Source of the DNA: Funneliformis mosseae
Taxonomy: Eukaryota; Glomeromycota; Glomeromycetes; Glomerales; Glomeraceae
Direction: 5' to 3'
Assembly (NCBI GenBank): GCA_910592005.1
Contig: CAJVPP010000762.1
Coordinates: forward strand, 1 to 26,575
DNA length: 26,575 nucleotides
The position numbers were made by a program, and so were the translations under genes. Shown here piece by piece: positions 1 through 10,485 of this stretch. Every line of letters starts with the position of its first letter. The stretch's first letter is position 1. Below the pieces are notes generated by a model. The model worked only from the letters and a program-made list of their open reading frames with translations, did not search any database and had not been told where the DNA came from.

Positions 1-55
1 AATTTTAGTTAGTTGGTTATGTATTTTTTAAATAAAAAAAAAATTTTGAATTTAC

Positions 56-255
56 TTACTTGTAGCCGGAGTTAGAGACGGTCAGATACTTATGACCGCT
101 ACTGTAATTACGTCTGACATTGTTTGAGAAGAAATTTTTTTCATTATTGAACTTAGAGAAGAAGGTGTAGAAGCTTGTAAAAATATGGTTTTTATATATA
201 TAAGTTTGTGCTTGCAAAAAAATTTATACATCTGAAGCAAATACAGGTAAAGCTG
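56..255 (+). pseudogene. Short decayed coding-like stretch, unrecognised
   Basis: One plus-strand frame reads about 45 sensible codons, beginning LLVAGVRDGQILMTATVITS. It is interrupted by a TGA near 125 where Trp would fit, then continues through a charged stretch (REEGVEACKNM) until stops appear near 230. The base composition is less AT-rich than the DNA downstream, as expected for old coding sequence. No start codon or splice sites can be fixed, and the window edge cuts off any upstream part. I do not recognise the family. It could be the tail of a gene starting outside the window or a transposon fragment. The call rests only on reading-frame quality. Confidence 0.25.
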
Positions 256-497
256 ATTTATGGATATAAAGTATTTTAGTTTTGATGCTTAAAGAGAAAT
301 AATAGATTTTTTTGTATCAATTAATAATGCATTTGCCTAATATATATACAATTAAGATGTAATACAGGATTGTCAGATGATTATATTATATCACTACATA
401 ATATATACTTTATTTAAGAATAAAAAAGTTACTGAAAATCAGCCTATAATACATAAAAATTGCGACTATATCGCTATATGATGCAAATAAAAAATTA

Positions 498-1338
498 CTA
501 TTTATTCTTAGGTTTTATGAGAATGTGGATTTGATCTAAAATGAGAGGCTTATCAAAATATTTAGAGATTTTCTCAGTTAATTCTATGAGTTTATCTTTT
601 TTAGGATCATTCATGTAGAGATCGAAGTTAAGGGAAAGAGCTTGGTAACCTTGATTTGCTAATAGAGTTTAACAGCAAATTCGAGAATAGCGATCTTATT
701 TTCCTTGCAGGGTGAGATTATGTAACTTATTTTATCCTTACTATTTTAGAGGCAATACTTAAGATTGACAATACTTTTGTGAGTCATTTCGTTTTCTAAA
801 TAAAAAAACTCGTTCTTATACATACATAACATCTGAAATATACAGCACATATCTTATTTTACGTTATTTTCTTTGGAAATATTTTTGCGAAAAGTTAGCT
901 GAACTTTCATATACTCCTACATGCTTTATATTTTGTTAGAAAAAAGAGCGCCAGACCAAAGTTAAGGAGATATGTAGTGTAATTAGTATTATCGTCAGTT
1001 ACCTAAAGATCATAAAAGCACATGTAAACAGAATCTTTATACCTTTTCACATATAAATCTACTGAAGAAACACAAAGGTAACTAGTTCTTGTAGATCTCA
1101 AAATTACAAAATCCTCAGCTCTTCATAGCATATGCTTTTGCTGTCAGTATTTACTTTTATAGTAAGTCTTATGTTGAAACTAGACCTTCTTTCACATTTT
1201 CTTACATTTGTTTGGGAAAAAAATAGAGGGACTTGGTCAGCATATATATTTTTTTTCATTATATACAAAAATTAATATGCTTTAACGCCTTAATGGCTAA
1301 CTAATGATCCACTTATTTTCTGTTACATAATCTGTAGC
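498..1338 (-). pseudogene. Decayed two-part protein-coding gene, unrecognised
   Basis: The downstream segment (about 832 down to 498) reads as a coherent protein with one TAA where Gln fits and one single-base frameshift near 670. It includes KENKIAILEFAVKL, then ANQGYQALSLNFDLYMNDPK, and ends DQIHILIKPKNK before TAG at 498-500. The upstream segment (about 1338 down to 907) stays in one frame with roughly ten stops, mostly at plausible Trp or Gln positions, and includes RAEDFVILRSTRTSYLCV and NYTTYLLNFGLALFF. Between them lies an 82-nt stretch (833-914) with a GTATAT donor-like start and a TTTCAG acceptor-like end, although the phases do not join cleanly. I do not recognise the family. It could be a host gene relic or the protein of an unlisted transposon. 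The coding nature is fairly secure and the function is unknown. Confidence 0.5.
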
Positions 1339-1435
1339 TCAGCAAATTCTTCTGAGCTAATGATCACTGCTTCAGTTGATGATCAGTATTTTAGACTCTA
1401 AATTAAATGTATGCTAACCAGAGGTAAACACAATC

Positions 1436-1555
1436 ATGACAAGCAATACTAATATTAGTTCTAATAAAAGTGAAGCTCAATTATATAAAGTGCTTTTATA
1501 TAAGAAGAAAGATATAATAGCTATTCAGAAAAAGCTTGATATGCTTTCAGACTAG
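1436..1555 (+). CDS. Hypothetical 39-aa ORF
   Basis: An uninterrupted ATG-to-TAG frame encodes 39 residues. The N-terminus is Ser/Asn-rich (MTSNTNISSNKSEAQLYK) and is followed by a Lys/Leu-rich stretch (KKKDIIAIQKKLDML) that could form an amphipathic helix or short coiled coil. It begins close to and divergent from the minus-strand relic at 498-1338 and ends about 40 bases before the foldback repeat at 1593. An uninterrupted frame is mildly notable because most coding relics here carry many stops, but at this length it may be chance. It may also be the surviving N-terminal exon of a longer gene broken by the repeat. I recognise no family and see no promoter or terminator. Confidence 0.3.
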   Translation: MTSNTNISSNKSEAQLYKVLLYKKKDIIAIQKKLDMLSD

Positions 1556-1592
1556 AGGAAGGAATCTATTAAAAATATATATCAAATATAAA

Positions 1593-3025
1593 GCTCTGAA
1601 CGGTTCGGATTAATCTGAAAATTTTCGGTTCAGATCAACTTCGGTTCGGTTTTGGATTGTAAAAATTTCAATCCGAAAATTTTCGGTTCGGTTCGGATTT
1701 TTTTCAAATTATAAATCTAAACCAAATCAAAAAAAATCTGAACTGAACCGAAAATTTCAGATTAATCCGAAATTTCGGATCGTTTGGAACGATGAAATTA
1801 TCGTTCCAAGCGAACAATAAAAGGATCGTTCGATTGGAACGATTAAATTATCATTCCAAACGAACAATAAAAGAATCGTTCATTTGGAACAATTGAAGTT
1901 ATCGTTCCAAACGAACGATAAGAAAATCGTTCGATTGGAACGATTAAATTATCGTTCTAAACGAACGATAAAAGAATCGTTCGTTTGGAACGATTGAAGT
2001 TATCATTCCAAATGAACGATAAGAAAATCGTTTAATTGGAACGATCAAATTATCGTTCCAAAAGAACAATAAAAAAATCATTTATTTGGAACGATTGAAG
2101 TTATCGTTCCAAACGAACAATAAAAAAATCGTTCAATTGGAACAATTAAATTATCGTTCCAAATGAACGATAAGAAAATCGTTCTATTAGAACGATCAAA
2201 TTATCATTCCAAACAAACGATAAAAAAATCGTTTGATTGGAATGATCAAATTATCATTCTAAAAGAACGATAAAAAAATCGTTTGTTTGAAATGATAAAA
2301 GAATCGTTCGTTTGGAACGATAAAAAAATTGTTCAATTAGAATGATTAAATTATTGTTTCAGACGAATGATAAGAAAATCGTTCAATTGGAACGATTGAA
2401 ATTATCGTTCCAAACAAATGATAAAAAAATCGTTCATTTAGAATGATTAAATTATCGTTCCAAATGAATGATAAGAAAATCGTTCAATTGGAACGATCAA
2501 ATTATCATTCTAAAAGAATGATAAAAGAATCGTTCATTTGGAACGATTGAAGTTATCATTCTAAACGAACAATAAAAAAATCGTTTGTTTGAAACAATTA
2601 AATTATTGTTCTAATTGAACGATAAAAGAATCGTTCGTTTGAAATGATTGAAGTTATCGTTTCAAATGAACAATAAAAGAATCGTTCATTTAGAACGATT
2701 GAAGTTATCGTTCCAAACGAACGATAAAAAATTCGTTCATTTGGAACGATTGAAGTTATCGTTCCAAACGAACAATAAAAAAATCGTTCATTTGGAACGA
2801 TTGAAGTTATCGTTCCAAAAGAATGATAAAAGGATTGTTCCAAACGATCCAAAATTTCAGATTAATCTGAAATTTTCAGTTCAGTTCGGATTTTTACCGA
2901 TTTACGATTCGGTTCAGTTTCGGATTGGCATTTTTAGGATTTATAATCCGAACTTAACCGAACTAAAATTTTCAGATCGGTTTCAGATTGGCCTATAATC
3001 CAGACCGAACCGAACCGTTCGGAGC
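1593..3025. mobile_element. Foldback-type repeat element with internal palindromic array
   Basis: The segment opens with GCTCTGAACGGTTCGG and closes with the near-perfect reverse complement CCGAACCGTTCGGAGC. The arms (about 1593-1782 and 2846-3025) are built from scrambled, inverted copies of CGGTTCGG and AAAATTTTCAGATTAATC motifs. The middle is a tandem array of 51-bp palindromic units. No transposase frame is present, so it would be non-autonomous. I could not identify a convincing target-site duplication, so the outer limits rest on the inverted ends alone. Foldback elements with long modular inverted repeats are a known class, but I do not recognise this one by name. Confidence 0.65.
1783..2845. 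repeat. Tandem array of a 51-bp double-hairpin unit, about 21 copies
   Basis: Each unit contains two inverted repeats sharing one core. TTGGAACGAT pairs with ATCGTTCCAA around a 7-nt loop, and ACGAACGAT pairs with ATCGTTCGT around an A-rich loop. GAACGAT/ATCGTTC therefore occurs four times per unit in alternating orientation. Loop variants GATTGAAGTT, GATTAAATT and GATCAAATT alternate in the first half, hinting at a 102-bp higher-order repeat, while the last units are all the GAAGTT type. One shortened unit lies near 2290-2330. Because 51 is divisible by three, every frame yields a repetitive pseudo-protein with a 17-residue period. These apparent reading frames (2598-2852 minus, 2648-2998 plus) are artefacts. 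Confidence 0.9.
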
Positions 3026-4708
3026 ATTATTTAAAATATATTAACCAATATTTATCTATTTAATTAAAAAGAATCATTATATAAATGATTTCAAAAATAG
3101 TATGAAAAAATATCATTTATAATATAAGTTGAAGATAACTTATAAGTATTATAAAGATTTAAGAGAATTGTATTCAATTTGTGTAAAATATAATTATAAA
3201 ATATTTGATAATCTATCTAAAATATATAATTTCACAATTTATTTGTAAAAAATTTTATGAATTATAATTTATAATTTTTATTTATTTATTATAAATATAA
3301 AATAAACTTTTATAAGATATAAAGCTAATTAAATGATATATAAAAAGAAAATATATATAAGAAATTAGTATTTAAAGTGATAATAATGTTAAATATAATA
3401 AATGTGTTGATTACTATTTATTTTATACATTTAATAAATGTACTAAAATATATATTATAAATAGTAATATTTATTTAGAAAATTAAAAGTATTTTTAGAA
3501 GAACTTTTGAAAGGATTAAAGTATAATTCTTTAATAAATTCATTTATATTAAAAGCTTTTAATCAAATTTTATACTATTAGAAGTATAAAATACATATCA
3601 TTGCTATCAGATATTATTAATATTCAAAGTTTTATTCATTTTTTAATAAATTAGAATCTACTCTTTCAATTAAATAAAAATATCTTATAATTGATAAAAA
3701 GAAAAATTATTTCACTATTTTGTATATTAAACAAAAAAAGTATATTTTAATGTACAAGTTTAAGCAAATTTATTAAAATTAGATAATGATGATACTATAC
3801 TAATTATTAATTACAAAATATATATATTGTCAAAATTAACATAAGAATCTAAAGCTAAATTTTTTAAAAAGGAAATGAACCTTGTATTCTATATTAATGT
3901 ATACTAAATTAAATAATAAGACTAAATATAGTTGAATTTGATCACTGATCAGCAAATATAAGGCAAGATATATAGTTCACTACTTTATCACTTTATATAG
4001 TATTTGATATTATATTTAAAAAATCAAAATGGATCACTTTAATCTCTAACAGTAGACCTTAAAATATATTTAGCATGATAATTATATTAATAAAAAGCAT
4101 TTAGAGTATTGTAAAAAATCTAACAAAGTTGATTCAATTATTTAGTAAATTTTACAGTTTCTTTTAAATGAAAAAGATATACTATAAGGTATTCTTTTTA
4201 TAATAATGAAATGATATTTATAATGATATACTAAAAGGATTGATATAATATTAAAATAAGAGAATAGATTTTTTTAAAAGCTAAAAAAATGAAAATAGTT
4301 ATTAATTCTCATTATGCATAGATAAAATTTAATAAATACATTATTAATTATTAGTTTTTTTAAATATGTAAATAATATTAATAATTTTATATAAATTATA
4401 TATGTAATTAAAAAATGTTAAAATTGGATTTGTATGATATATCAATAAGAGAACTAAATTTTAATTATAAAAATTTAATAAAAAAATCATTAGTCAGAAT
4501 ATTTAATATAAATAAATAAAAATAGCAAATAAATAGATTCTTTGCAGATTTTATTCAAGTATATGCTTTGCGAAATACATTTATGAACTATACTAATATC
4601 AAATTCTGATAATTATTTTTAAAATTTTAAATTATTATAATAATTCTATGAATTAAATAATTATTAAATTATTTAGAATCAAATTTTAAATATATATAAA
4701 TAAATATA
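3026..4708. other. AT-rich stretch without recognisable gene
   Basis: This stretch is almost pure A+T with dense stops in all frames, many short runs of TATAAT-like sequence and no coherent peptide, splice pattern or terminal repeat that I could see. It separates the foldback element from the Tc1/mariner element and is probably heavily decayed repeat DNA. Confidence 0.6.
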
Positions 4709-4945
4709 CAGTGGCTCACAAAAGTAATGTAACTGCTAAACATAAAACTTTAAATTAATATAACTTTTTATTTATAAATTATATCAAAGTAAAAAAAAAA
4801 TTATGATATTCTCTGAATCAAAATTTATTAAAAAATATTTTTTTTTCTGATTTAAGTTATATGAAAAAAATCTACGTTGCGATTTTTAAGTTTTTGGTGT
4901 TGTATTATTTATATAACTTTTAGCAATCAATATTTAACTAACTAG
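4709..4945 (+). repeat. Left terminal inverted repeat of the Tc1/mariner element
   Basis: This arm pairs with 6110-6352 in inverted orientation. Shared blocks include ACTTTAAATTAATATAACTT, TGAATCAAAATT and TATTATTTATRTAACTTT. The arms are much longer than the 20-30 bp of many mariner elements and resemble the long-TIR members of the Tc1 superfamily. Confidence 0.75.
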
Positions 4946-5008
4946 GTTTAAACTGAAAACTATAATAAATCCTTGTACTAATACATTTATTTATTAAATT
5001 ATATCTAT

Positions 5009-6022
5009 TTACCACCTTGTATACACCTCTTTGGCCTTTATTATATCATTTATCCTTTCTGACATAGATTTGATTAAATTTATATATATATCAACTTTAA
5101 TCTTAAACTAAACATCTTGTAATTTTTCCTACAAATCTTCCTTTTCTATAGCTCATTCTGAAAGGTATTTTAAATAATATTTAGTTTTGTTCTAAAGATA
5201 ATCTATAGGATTTAAGTTTAGAGATTGTGCAAGCTAGTTAAGTAAATCACTTTATTATCAAAAAACCAATTATTAATAAGATTTGCCATATATTTAAGAT
5301 CATTATTATATTAAAAAATTACATTATCAATACTTAATCCCCAATCTGAAATAGATTTTATAAGATCTTCTTCAAGTATTTGCCAATAAAGTTTCCCATT
5401 TAAGCTGCCATTAATTATATAAAGATTACCAATACCTTTTGCTAAAAAGCATCTCTAAACTATTATATTATCTTCACTAAATTTTACCGTTGATTTGACA
5501 TAAGACTTCTTAATAGTTTCCTGGTTTCTTCTAATAGTATTGGTATATATCTGAATTAAAAAGCATAAACTTACTTTCATCAGATCAGATTACCTTCTTT
5601 CAATCCTTTACAAATCAATTTCGATATTTTTTGTGAAATCCAAATAACGTTTACAGTGTATTTTTTAGGTAAGGCTTCTTCTTAATTCTTGATATCAAAC
5701 AATTTCTTCAAAGTATTCTATATATAGTTTTAGCTAAAATTTGGATATTATCATAGTTTTTGAGATCGCCTTATATAGAAACTGCTGTAGAATATTTATT
5801 TGAAGCAACAAGTCAGAGAATTTTACGTTCAATATGAACGAAAATGACTCAGAGATAACCTAATTTTTTATTTTTAAAACTACCTGTCTTTTTTTTACAT
5901 TGATAAATTCTCATAACCATAAACTTATAAAAATCTTCTTTAGTTACAATGATATTGGCTTAATAGCTTTCTTCAAGAAGGATAAAAATTCTTGCACATT
6001 TTTCTAAGAATAATTGTGGCAT
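5009..6022 (-). pseudogene. Tc1/mariner transposase relic (DD34D/E)
   Basis: The frame runs from ATG at 6022 to TAA at 5009, 1014 nt or about 338 codons, the usual size of a Tc1 transposase. The N-terminal half holds the decayed helix-turn-helix region (GSFKNKK, later SRIKKKPYL). The catalytic core shows SDES at 5573-5584 with the first Asp intact (5579-5581). The motif normally FQQDNDPKH reads F-stop-YNNDLKY, with the second catalytic Asp changed to Asn (5305-5307). Near the end LNLNPID carries the third acidic residue as Asp (5201-5203). Thirty-four codons separate the last two positions, one of them incomplete because of a one-base deletion. The C-terminus ends SMSERINDIIKAKEVYTRW. Many in-frame stops sit where Trp or Gln is expected. 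Family identity is secure and the gene is dead. Confidence 0.9.
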
Positions 6023-6109
6023 ATTAAAAAAATTTTTTTATAGCAATCAAAAGGGCTGGAGATTTGTTTTTTATAATTACATAATATTATGTAAATTATT
6101 GATTTTTGA

Positions 6110-6352
6110 TTTTAATCTAACTAAAAATAGATCAACTTAAAGTTACATAAATAATGTAATGTCTAAAATGGTAATATTGCGGTCTAGCTGCAAATCATAT
6201 GATTAAATAGGAATTTTAATTACAAATTTATATGAATTTTGATTCAAAGAACTCAATAAAATTTATTTTATTTGGATATAATTTATGAATAAAAAAGTTA
6301 TATTAATTTAAAGTTTCATGTTTAGTGATTGCATTATTTTTATAAGTCACTG
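6110..6352 (-). repeat. Right terminal inverted repeat of the Tc1/mariner element
   Basis: This is the inverted partner of 4709-4945. It ends CACTG next to a flanking TA. Alignment with the left arm is close over the outer 80 bp and interrupted further in. Confidence 0.75.
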
Positions 6353-6539
6353 TATCTAATGAAAATTTTAAATCAGTTAATAATAAAAATACAATAAATG
6401 ATTTTATGAAGAAACTTTTCTTTTTACTATTACCTGCTTTAAAATTTAGTAAAATAATTAAATTGACTTTATTTAATAGAATTAATATGAATTTTTAATT
6501 TGTGTTTAGCATTAAAAGAAAACTAAAAATTTAGAAAAT

Positions 6540-6905
6540 AAAATAAAATAAGAATGGTAAAAAAAATTATTATAATATTACAGGATTTTTTTTATACAAA
6601 TAATACTGATAAAAATAACCAATATTTAGCTAGTGATATATTTTCAAAGTTTATTAATATGGTAAATAATAGGGAATTAGATTTTAAAACTATATCAAAA
6701 ATAAAAATAATAAAAAACTGAATTAATAGATATTCTGCAACTTATATGTAAGAAATAGCAGCTATAGCCTTAGAACATTAAAAATAAAATTAATAATAAT
6801 TGCTTATAATTATTTAGATTATTTAAAAGTGATAAGTGAAGCAATATTTTCAAATAATAAGCAGAAGGTTTATTTTATAATTAATTTTAGAAGAATATTA
6901 ATTAG
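6540..6905 (+). pseudogene. Decayed coding-like segment, unrecognised
   Basis: In one frame from 6731 the sequence reads YSATYM-stop-EIAAIALEH followed by a run of TAA codons. The run is easily explained if CAA (Gln) codons turned into TAA, giving a former Gln-rich stretch. Just downstream, in a second frame, 6812-6905 is fully open and includes NYLDYLKVISEAIFSNNKQK. The two parts may be one frameshifted gene or unrelated fragments. I do not recognise either. The segment lies about 200 bases beyond the Tc1 element and outside its TIR, so it is not part of that transposon. Confidence 0.3.
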
Positions 6906-6948
6906 TTGACAGTTTATTTAATAATAATAATAGATAAATATTACCTTA

Positions 6949-7740
6949 GTCAAAAGACCTGCAACATGTCAGGTCAATATAGGAATCTGACTTAGACCTG
7001 AGTTCTGAGTCAGATATAAGCTAACAAATATAAGTTTAGAATTTTCTAAACCAGGTCTGAATTCAAGATACCAGCCCAGATTTTTTTATAATTTTAGCAA
7101 AAATCTAATTTTAAAAGTTATGACATATGTAAATTTTAATTTATTAGTACTATTAAATTGTTCAAAAATGTCAAAAATGTCAGTGTTAATCAAATAATTA
7201 GAAATTTCTTAACGTCAATAAAATTTATAAAATATATTCACATTATTTAACTTTAATAATAAATAGTTAATTAAACTTCCATTTAAATACAAGTCTAATT
7301 TGTCTCATTTGTTTACTATATGAAAATACTTATGGTAAATATTATTTATATTCACCTATAGAATTTTTAAAATACATAAATTCCTTATAGAAAAAAAATA
7401 TTCGTGACGAATTTTGGCATTAATACTGTAATTTAATTAGCACTAAAAAATTCTAATCATTTGATTAGTACTAATATTTCTGATATTTCTAAAAAATCTG
7501 ATAATGCTGATAACTAAAATTTACATGTTTCACAACTTTTGAAATTAGCTGTAATTAAAATTTAGCCAACACTAATTATTTAATAATTAAAATTAAGTTT
7601 AGACTAGGCTAAGCTAACATTTTAATATACAAATTTAATCTGAGCTAGATTAAGCTAGCATTTTAATTCTTGGTTTAAAGTTTAGGCTAGGCTGGGCTTC
7701 AAAATTTAAACTTATATAGGTCTTTATCTCAGTCAGTATT
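6949..7740. repeat. Decayed dispersed repeat with GC-richer ends
   Basis: This segment stands out from its surroundings by richer sequence at both ends. The left end has an inverted GACCTGCAACATGTCAGGTC and further GACCTGAG/CTGAGTCAG copies. The right part, 7592-7705, contains three related units of about 40 bp carrying CTAGGCTAAGCTAACATTTT variants and then GGCTAGGCTGGGCTT. I could not align the two ends as clean terminal repeats and no protein frame is visible. It is probably a non-autonomous transposon remnant. Confidence 0.4.
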
Positions 7741-8308
7741 CTGTATTATATAAGTTTATTAGAGAGATTAAAGTAAAATTATCTAAAAAAAATATAAATC
7801 AGATATATTGCTAAGCTAAAAGAAAATGTTTTAATTTATATAAAATATAATACATAAAGTTATTAAAATAATAAATATATAACATAAAAGAAATAAATGG
7901 TATAAATGACATAGAAGATATATAAGACATAAAAGATTTCTTAGTGATCATCATCTTGTTTTAGATCGTCATTATCAATATCTTTTCTTATATAATAATA
8001 TATTTAAAAAATATAAATTTTATATATAAAAAATTTATAAAAATATAATAATTAATATTTAAATTATTATAAATTAAAATTATTAATGTTTATATATAGC
8101 ATTACTATTAGAATATATAAGTTAAATATAAAACAAATATATAAAAATTGATTTTTTTTAATTTATTTATAAAATATAATTTCATTATTAATATATATGA
8201 TTTTAATGAATTTGAATTATTTTAGAAAAATTATTAATAGTATATTATTTTAGAAATTTAATAATCATTTATATCTTAATTACCTAGAAATTATATATAA
8301 AAATATTA
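7741..8308. other. AT-rich stretch, nothing recognised
   Basis: No frame, repeat pair or RNA gene could be supported. It contains several AT-rich tracts and a short GACATAGAAGA/GACATAAAAGA repeat near 7908-7937. Confidence 0.5.
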
Positions 8309-8480
8309 CAGTCAACCCTTGTTATAATGAACTCTATATCCTAGACCTCAACTTCGCTATAAGGCTATAATGAAGATTTTAAGAAATTTGATTGGTTAAT
8401 TCACTATAACAAAAGTATTTTTATTATATTTGTTTAAAAAATTCATTATATCAAGAGTTCGCTATATCAAGAGTTGACTG
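8309..8480 (+). mobile_element. TA-flanked MITE, copy 1 (172 bp)
   Basis: It starts CAGTCAACCCTTGTTATAAT and ends with the inverted form ATATCAAGAGTTGACTG, with TA on both sides. The outer 24 bases match at 20 positions. There is no coding capacity. TIRs beginning CAGT with a TA target point to the Tc1/mariner superfamily, and the pogo/Tigger type is my best guess. A second copy in the opposite orientation lies at 11438-11607, which confirms that this is a repeat unit. Confidence 0.8.
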
Positions 8481-9794
8481 TATATGTAATTGACAATTAC
8501 AAATTAAAATAATATAAGAAAATATTTATTATATTTTGAATTAAATATTTTTAACGATAACAAATAGTCTTAACTTAATAACTTTTTTTTTTCTTTTATT
8601 ATTTGCATTTTGAATTTAATAAATTCATATATATATTTATGTAAATTAGAATATTGAATTAAAAGAAATAAATAATCAGATAAATTGTATTTTATTATTT
8701 CTTGATTTTTTTTAAAATTTTTACTTTTTTTTTCTACTTTTATATTAATAATTTATGTGATATTTCAATTTTTAATATATTATTTATTTTGTAAAACTTG
8801 CTATATATTTATTAAATTACATTAAATTTTTAAATCATTAGTAAAATTATAAAAATGCTAAAGATTTACAAATTTTATATTAGTAAATATTAATGGTTTC
8901 TGTAGCTTTTTTTTATTATTAACATTGAAAAATAGATTAGTAATAATTACAAGAATCTTTCTATTTATTTTAAATAATTTAAGAATACTTTGAACTTTAA
9001 AATAAGCTAGCTTATAATTAATTTATAAAAATTTTGGATTGAAATTAGAATTATCAAATATTTATAGATTTTATTTTTGATTTTTTCTTGAAACTTATGC
9101 TGAATTTTTTTTTACATTATTATTTATCTATTAATTAGAAAAACTAAAATTCTTAATCAATTGAATAGCAGTAAAATTTATCTTTAACTACTCAAAAATT
9201 TGAAAAAGATAATAAATTTTATAAAATAATAAAATATGCATTATATATTTTATGCAAAATTATTTAAAATGCTCTTTATAAATTAAGTTTCTAAGATAAA
9301 AATTTGAAGATTTTACTAACTTAACAAATTAATGAAAATAAAATTTATATTCAAATAAATACTCAAATTAGAATGAAACTTTTTAAATATTTTAAAATAA
9401 AGAAATAAATAAATATTTTATGAGTTTATTTATTATAAAATTACTTTATTATTAATAAATAAAATAATTTTCAAATAAAAGAATTATAGTAAAACTTAGA
9501 TAAATATCAAAAAGTTATTTATTTTAAGATTACTTTATTGATAAACAACTTATTAAAAATTACAAGTTAAATTCTATAAAATTTAATTTTTTAAAAAATT
9601 ATCTTTTATATAATTAAATTTTAAGTTATTTATAATAAATATTTCTATACTAATTACTAATTTATTATAAAAGAATTATATAATAATTATCTTATTTATC
9701 TATAATATTTGTGTAATTATTGCCTAATTATTGTGTAATAATCCTATAATTATGACTAAATATTATTTTATAATATTTTAATTATTATTATGTT
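8481..9794. other. AT-rich stretch, nothing recognised
   Basis: The stretch is nearly pure A+T, with stops in all frames and no coherent protein segment, terminal repeat or RNA gene. Confidence 0.5.
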
Positions 9795-10270
9795 ATTACT
9801 ATATATTATATGCTACTGCATATAGTATCTTCCAAAAATAATACCCCTATCATTAATACCTGAATACTATTCACTATTCATGTTGATCTAATCACAAATA
9901 GTACTCAGATACTTTTCAAAGCTAAATTTTGTAAATATTGATTAATACCTGGGTATAGTATTATGTTTTCAATATTAACTTTTCCTATTACTTAAACGTT
10001 TTTCATAATTTTTATATAAAGTGAGGAAAAGTATTAAGTTTTTTTCAATATTTGTGAAAATGAATTAAAAAAGGAAAGTAAAATTAATTTTTTTTTGATA
10101 TTTATTTATTAAAGTTATGTAATTGTAACCTCTATATACAGTATTTTCTATATATTATATCTTTCTTAAAATAATACCCAGTTCCTTATTAATATTTGTA
10201 TATACTATTCAATTTGAAAAATCACATTTTTGATTAAAATCCTGGGTACTGTATGTAGTAACATATAGTA
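9795..10270. mobile_element. Small inverted-repeat element with internal duplication
   Basis: The left end (ATATGCTACTGCATATAGTA, 9807-9826) and right end (GGGTACTGTATGTAGTAACA, about 10243-10262) are imperfect inverted copies. Inside, two direct units of about 150 bp share the order AATAATACCC, then ATTAATA and TATACTATTCA-like text, then TGATTAA, then CCTGGGTA (about 9840-9965 and 10170-10250). There is no coding frame. It is probably a MITE or a solo end of a larger element. No target duplication could be assigned. Confidence 0.45.
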
Positions 10271-10485
10271 TATTTTTTTTTTTAAAATCTCTTTTTTGGT
10301 ATTTTTATTTTAGGTTAATTACAAATATTATTATAAGTTAATTAATTTTCTAAGATCTATATAATATTGAGATTAATTATTTATTTACTATATTAATAAA
10401 CCTTTTATATTATAATATATTAATATATTTTGTAAATAGACTAATTTTAAGTAAATAAAATTTTTATATTTAATATATATTGTGA

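Larger units (their letters stand above)
4709..6352 (-). mobile_element. Full-length, inactive Tc1/mariner element (1644 bp)
   Basis: The element begins CAGTGGCTCACAAAAGTAAT and ends with the matching inverted CACTG. It is flanked on both sides by the dinucleotide TA (4707-4708 and 6353-6354), the target duplicated by Tc1/mariner transposons. The terminal inverted repeats are long. Similarity is strong over the outer 80 bp and stays detectable to about 4945 on the left and 6110 on the right, roughly 240 bp each. The total length, TA target and single interior minus-strand transposase relic all fit a Tc1-type transposon. Its coding part is riddled with stops, so it cannot move itself. Confidence 0.9.

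Noticed and set aside
1783..2845. CRISPR-like regular array
   Set aside because: The units are contiguous with no unique spacers, each is palindromic, and the host context is eukaryotic.
2598..2998. Open frames on both strands encoding repetitive 17-residue proteins
   Set aside because: They arise because the 51-bp palindromic unit is divisible by three. All frames of the array give similar repeats, and both strands are open at once.
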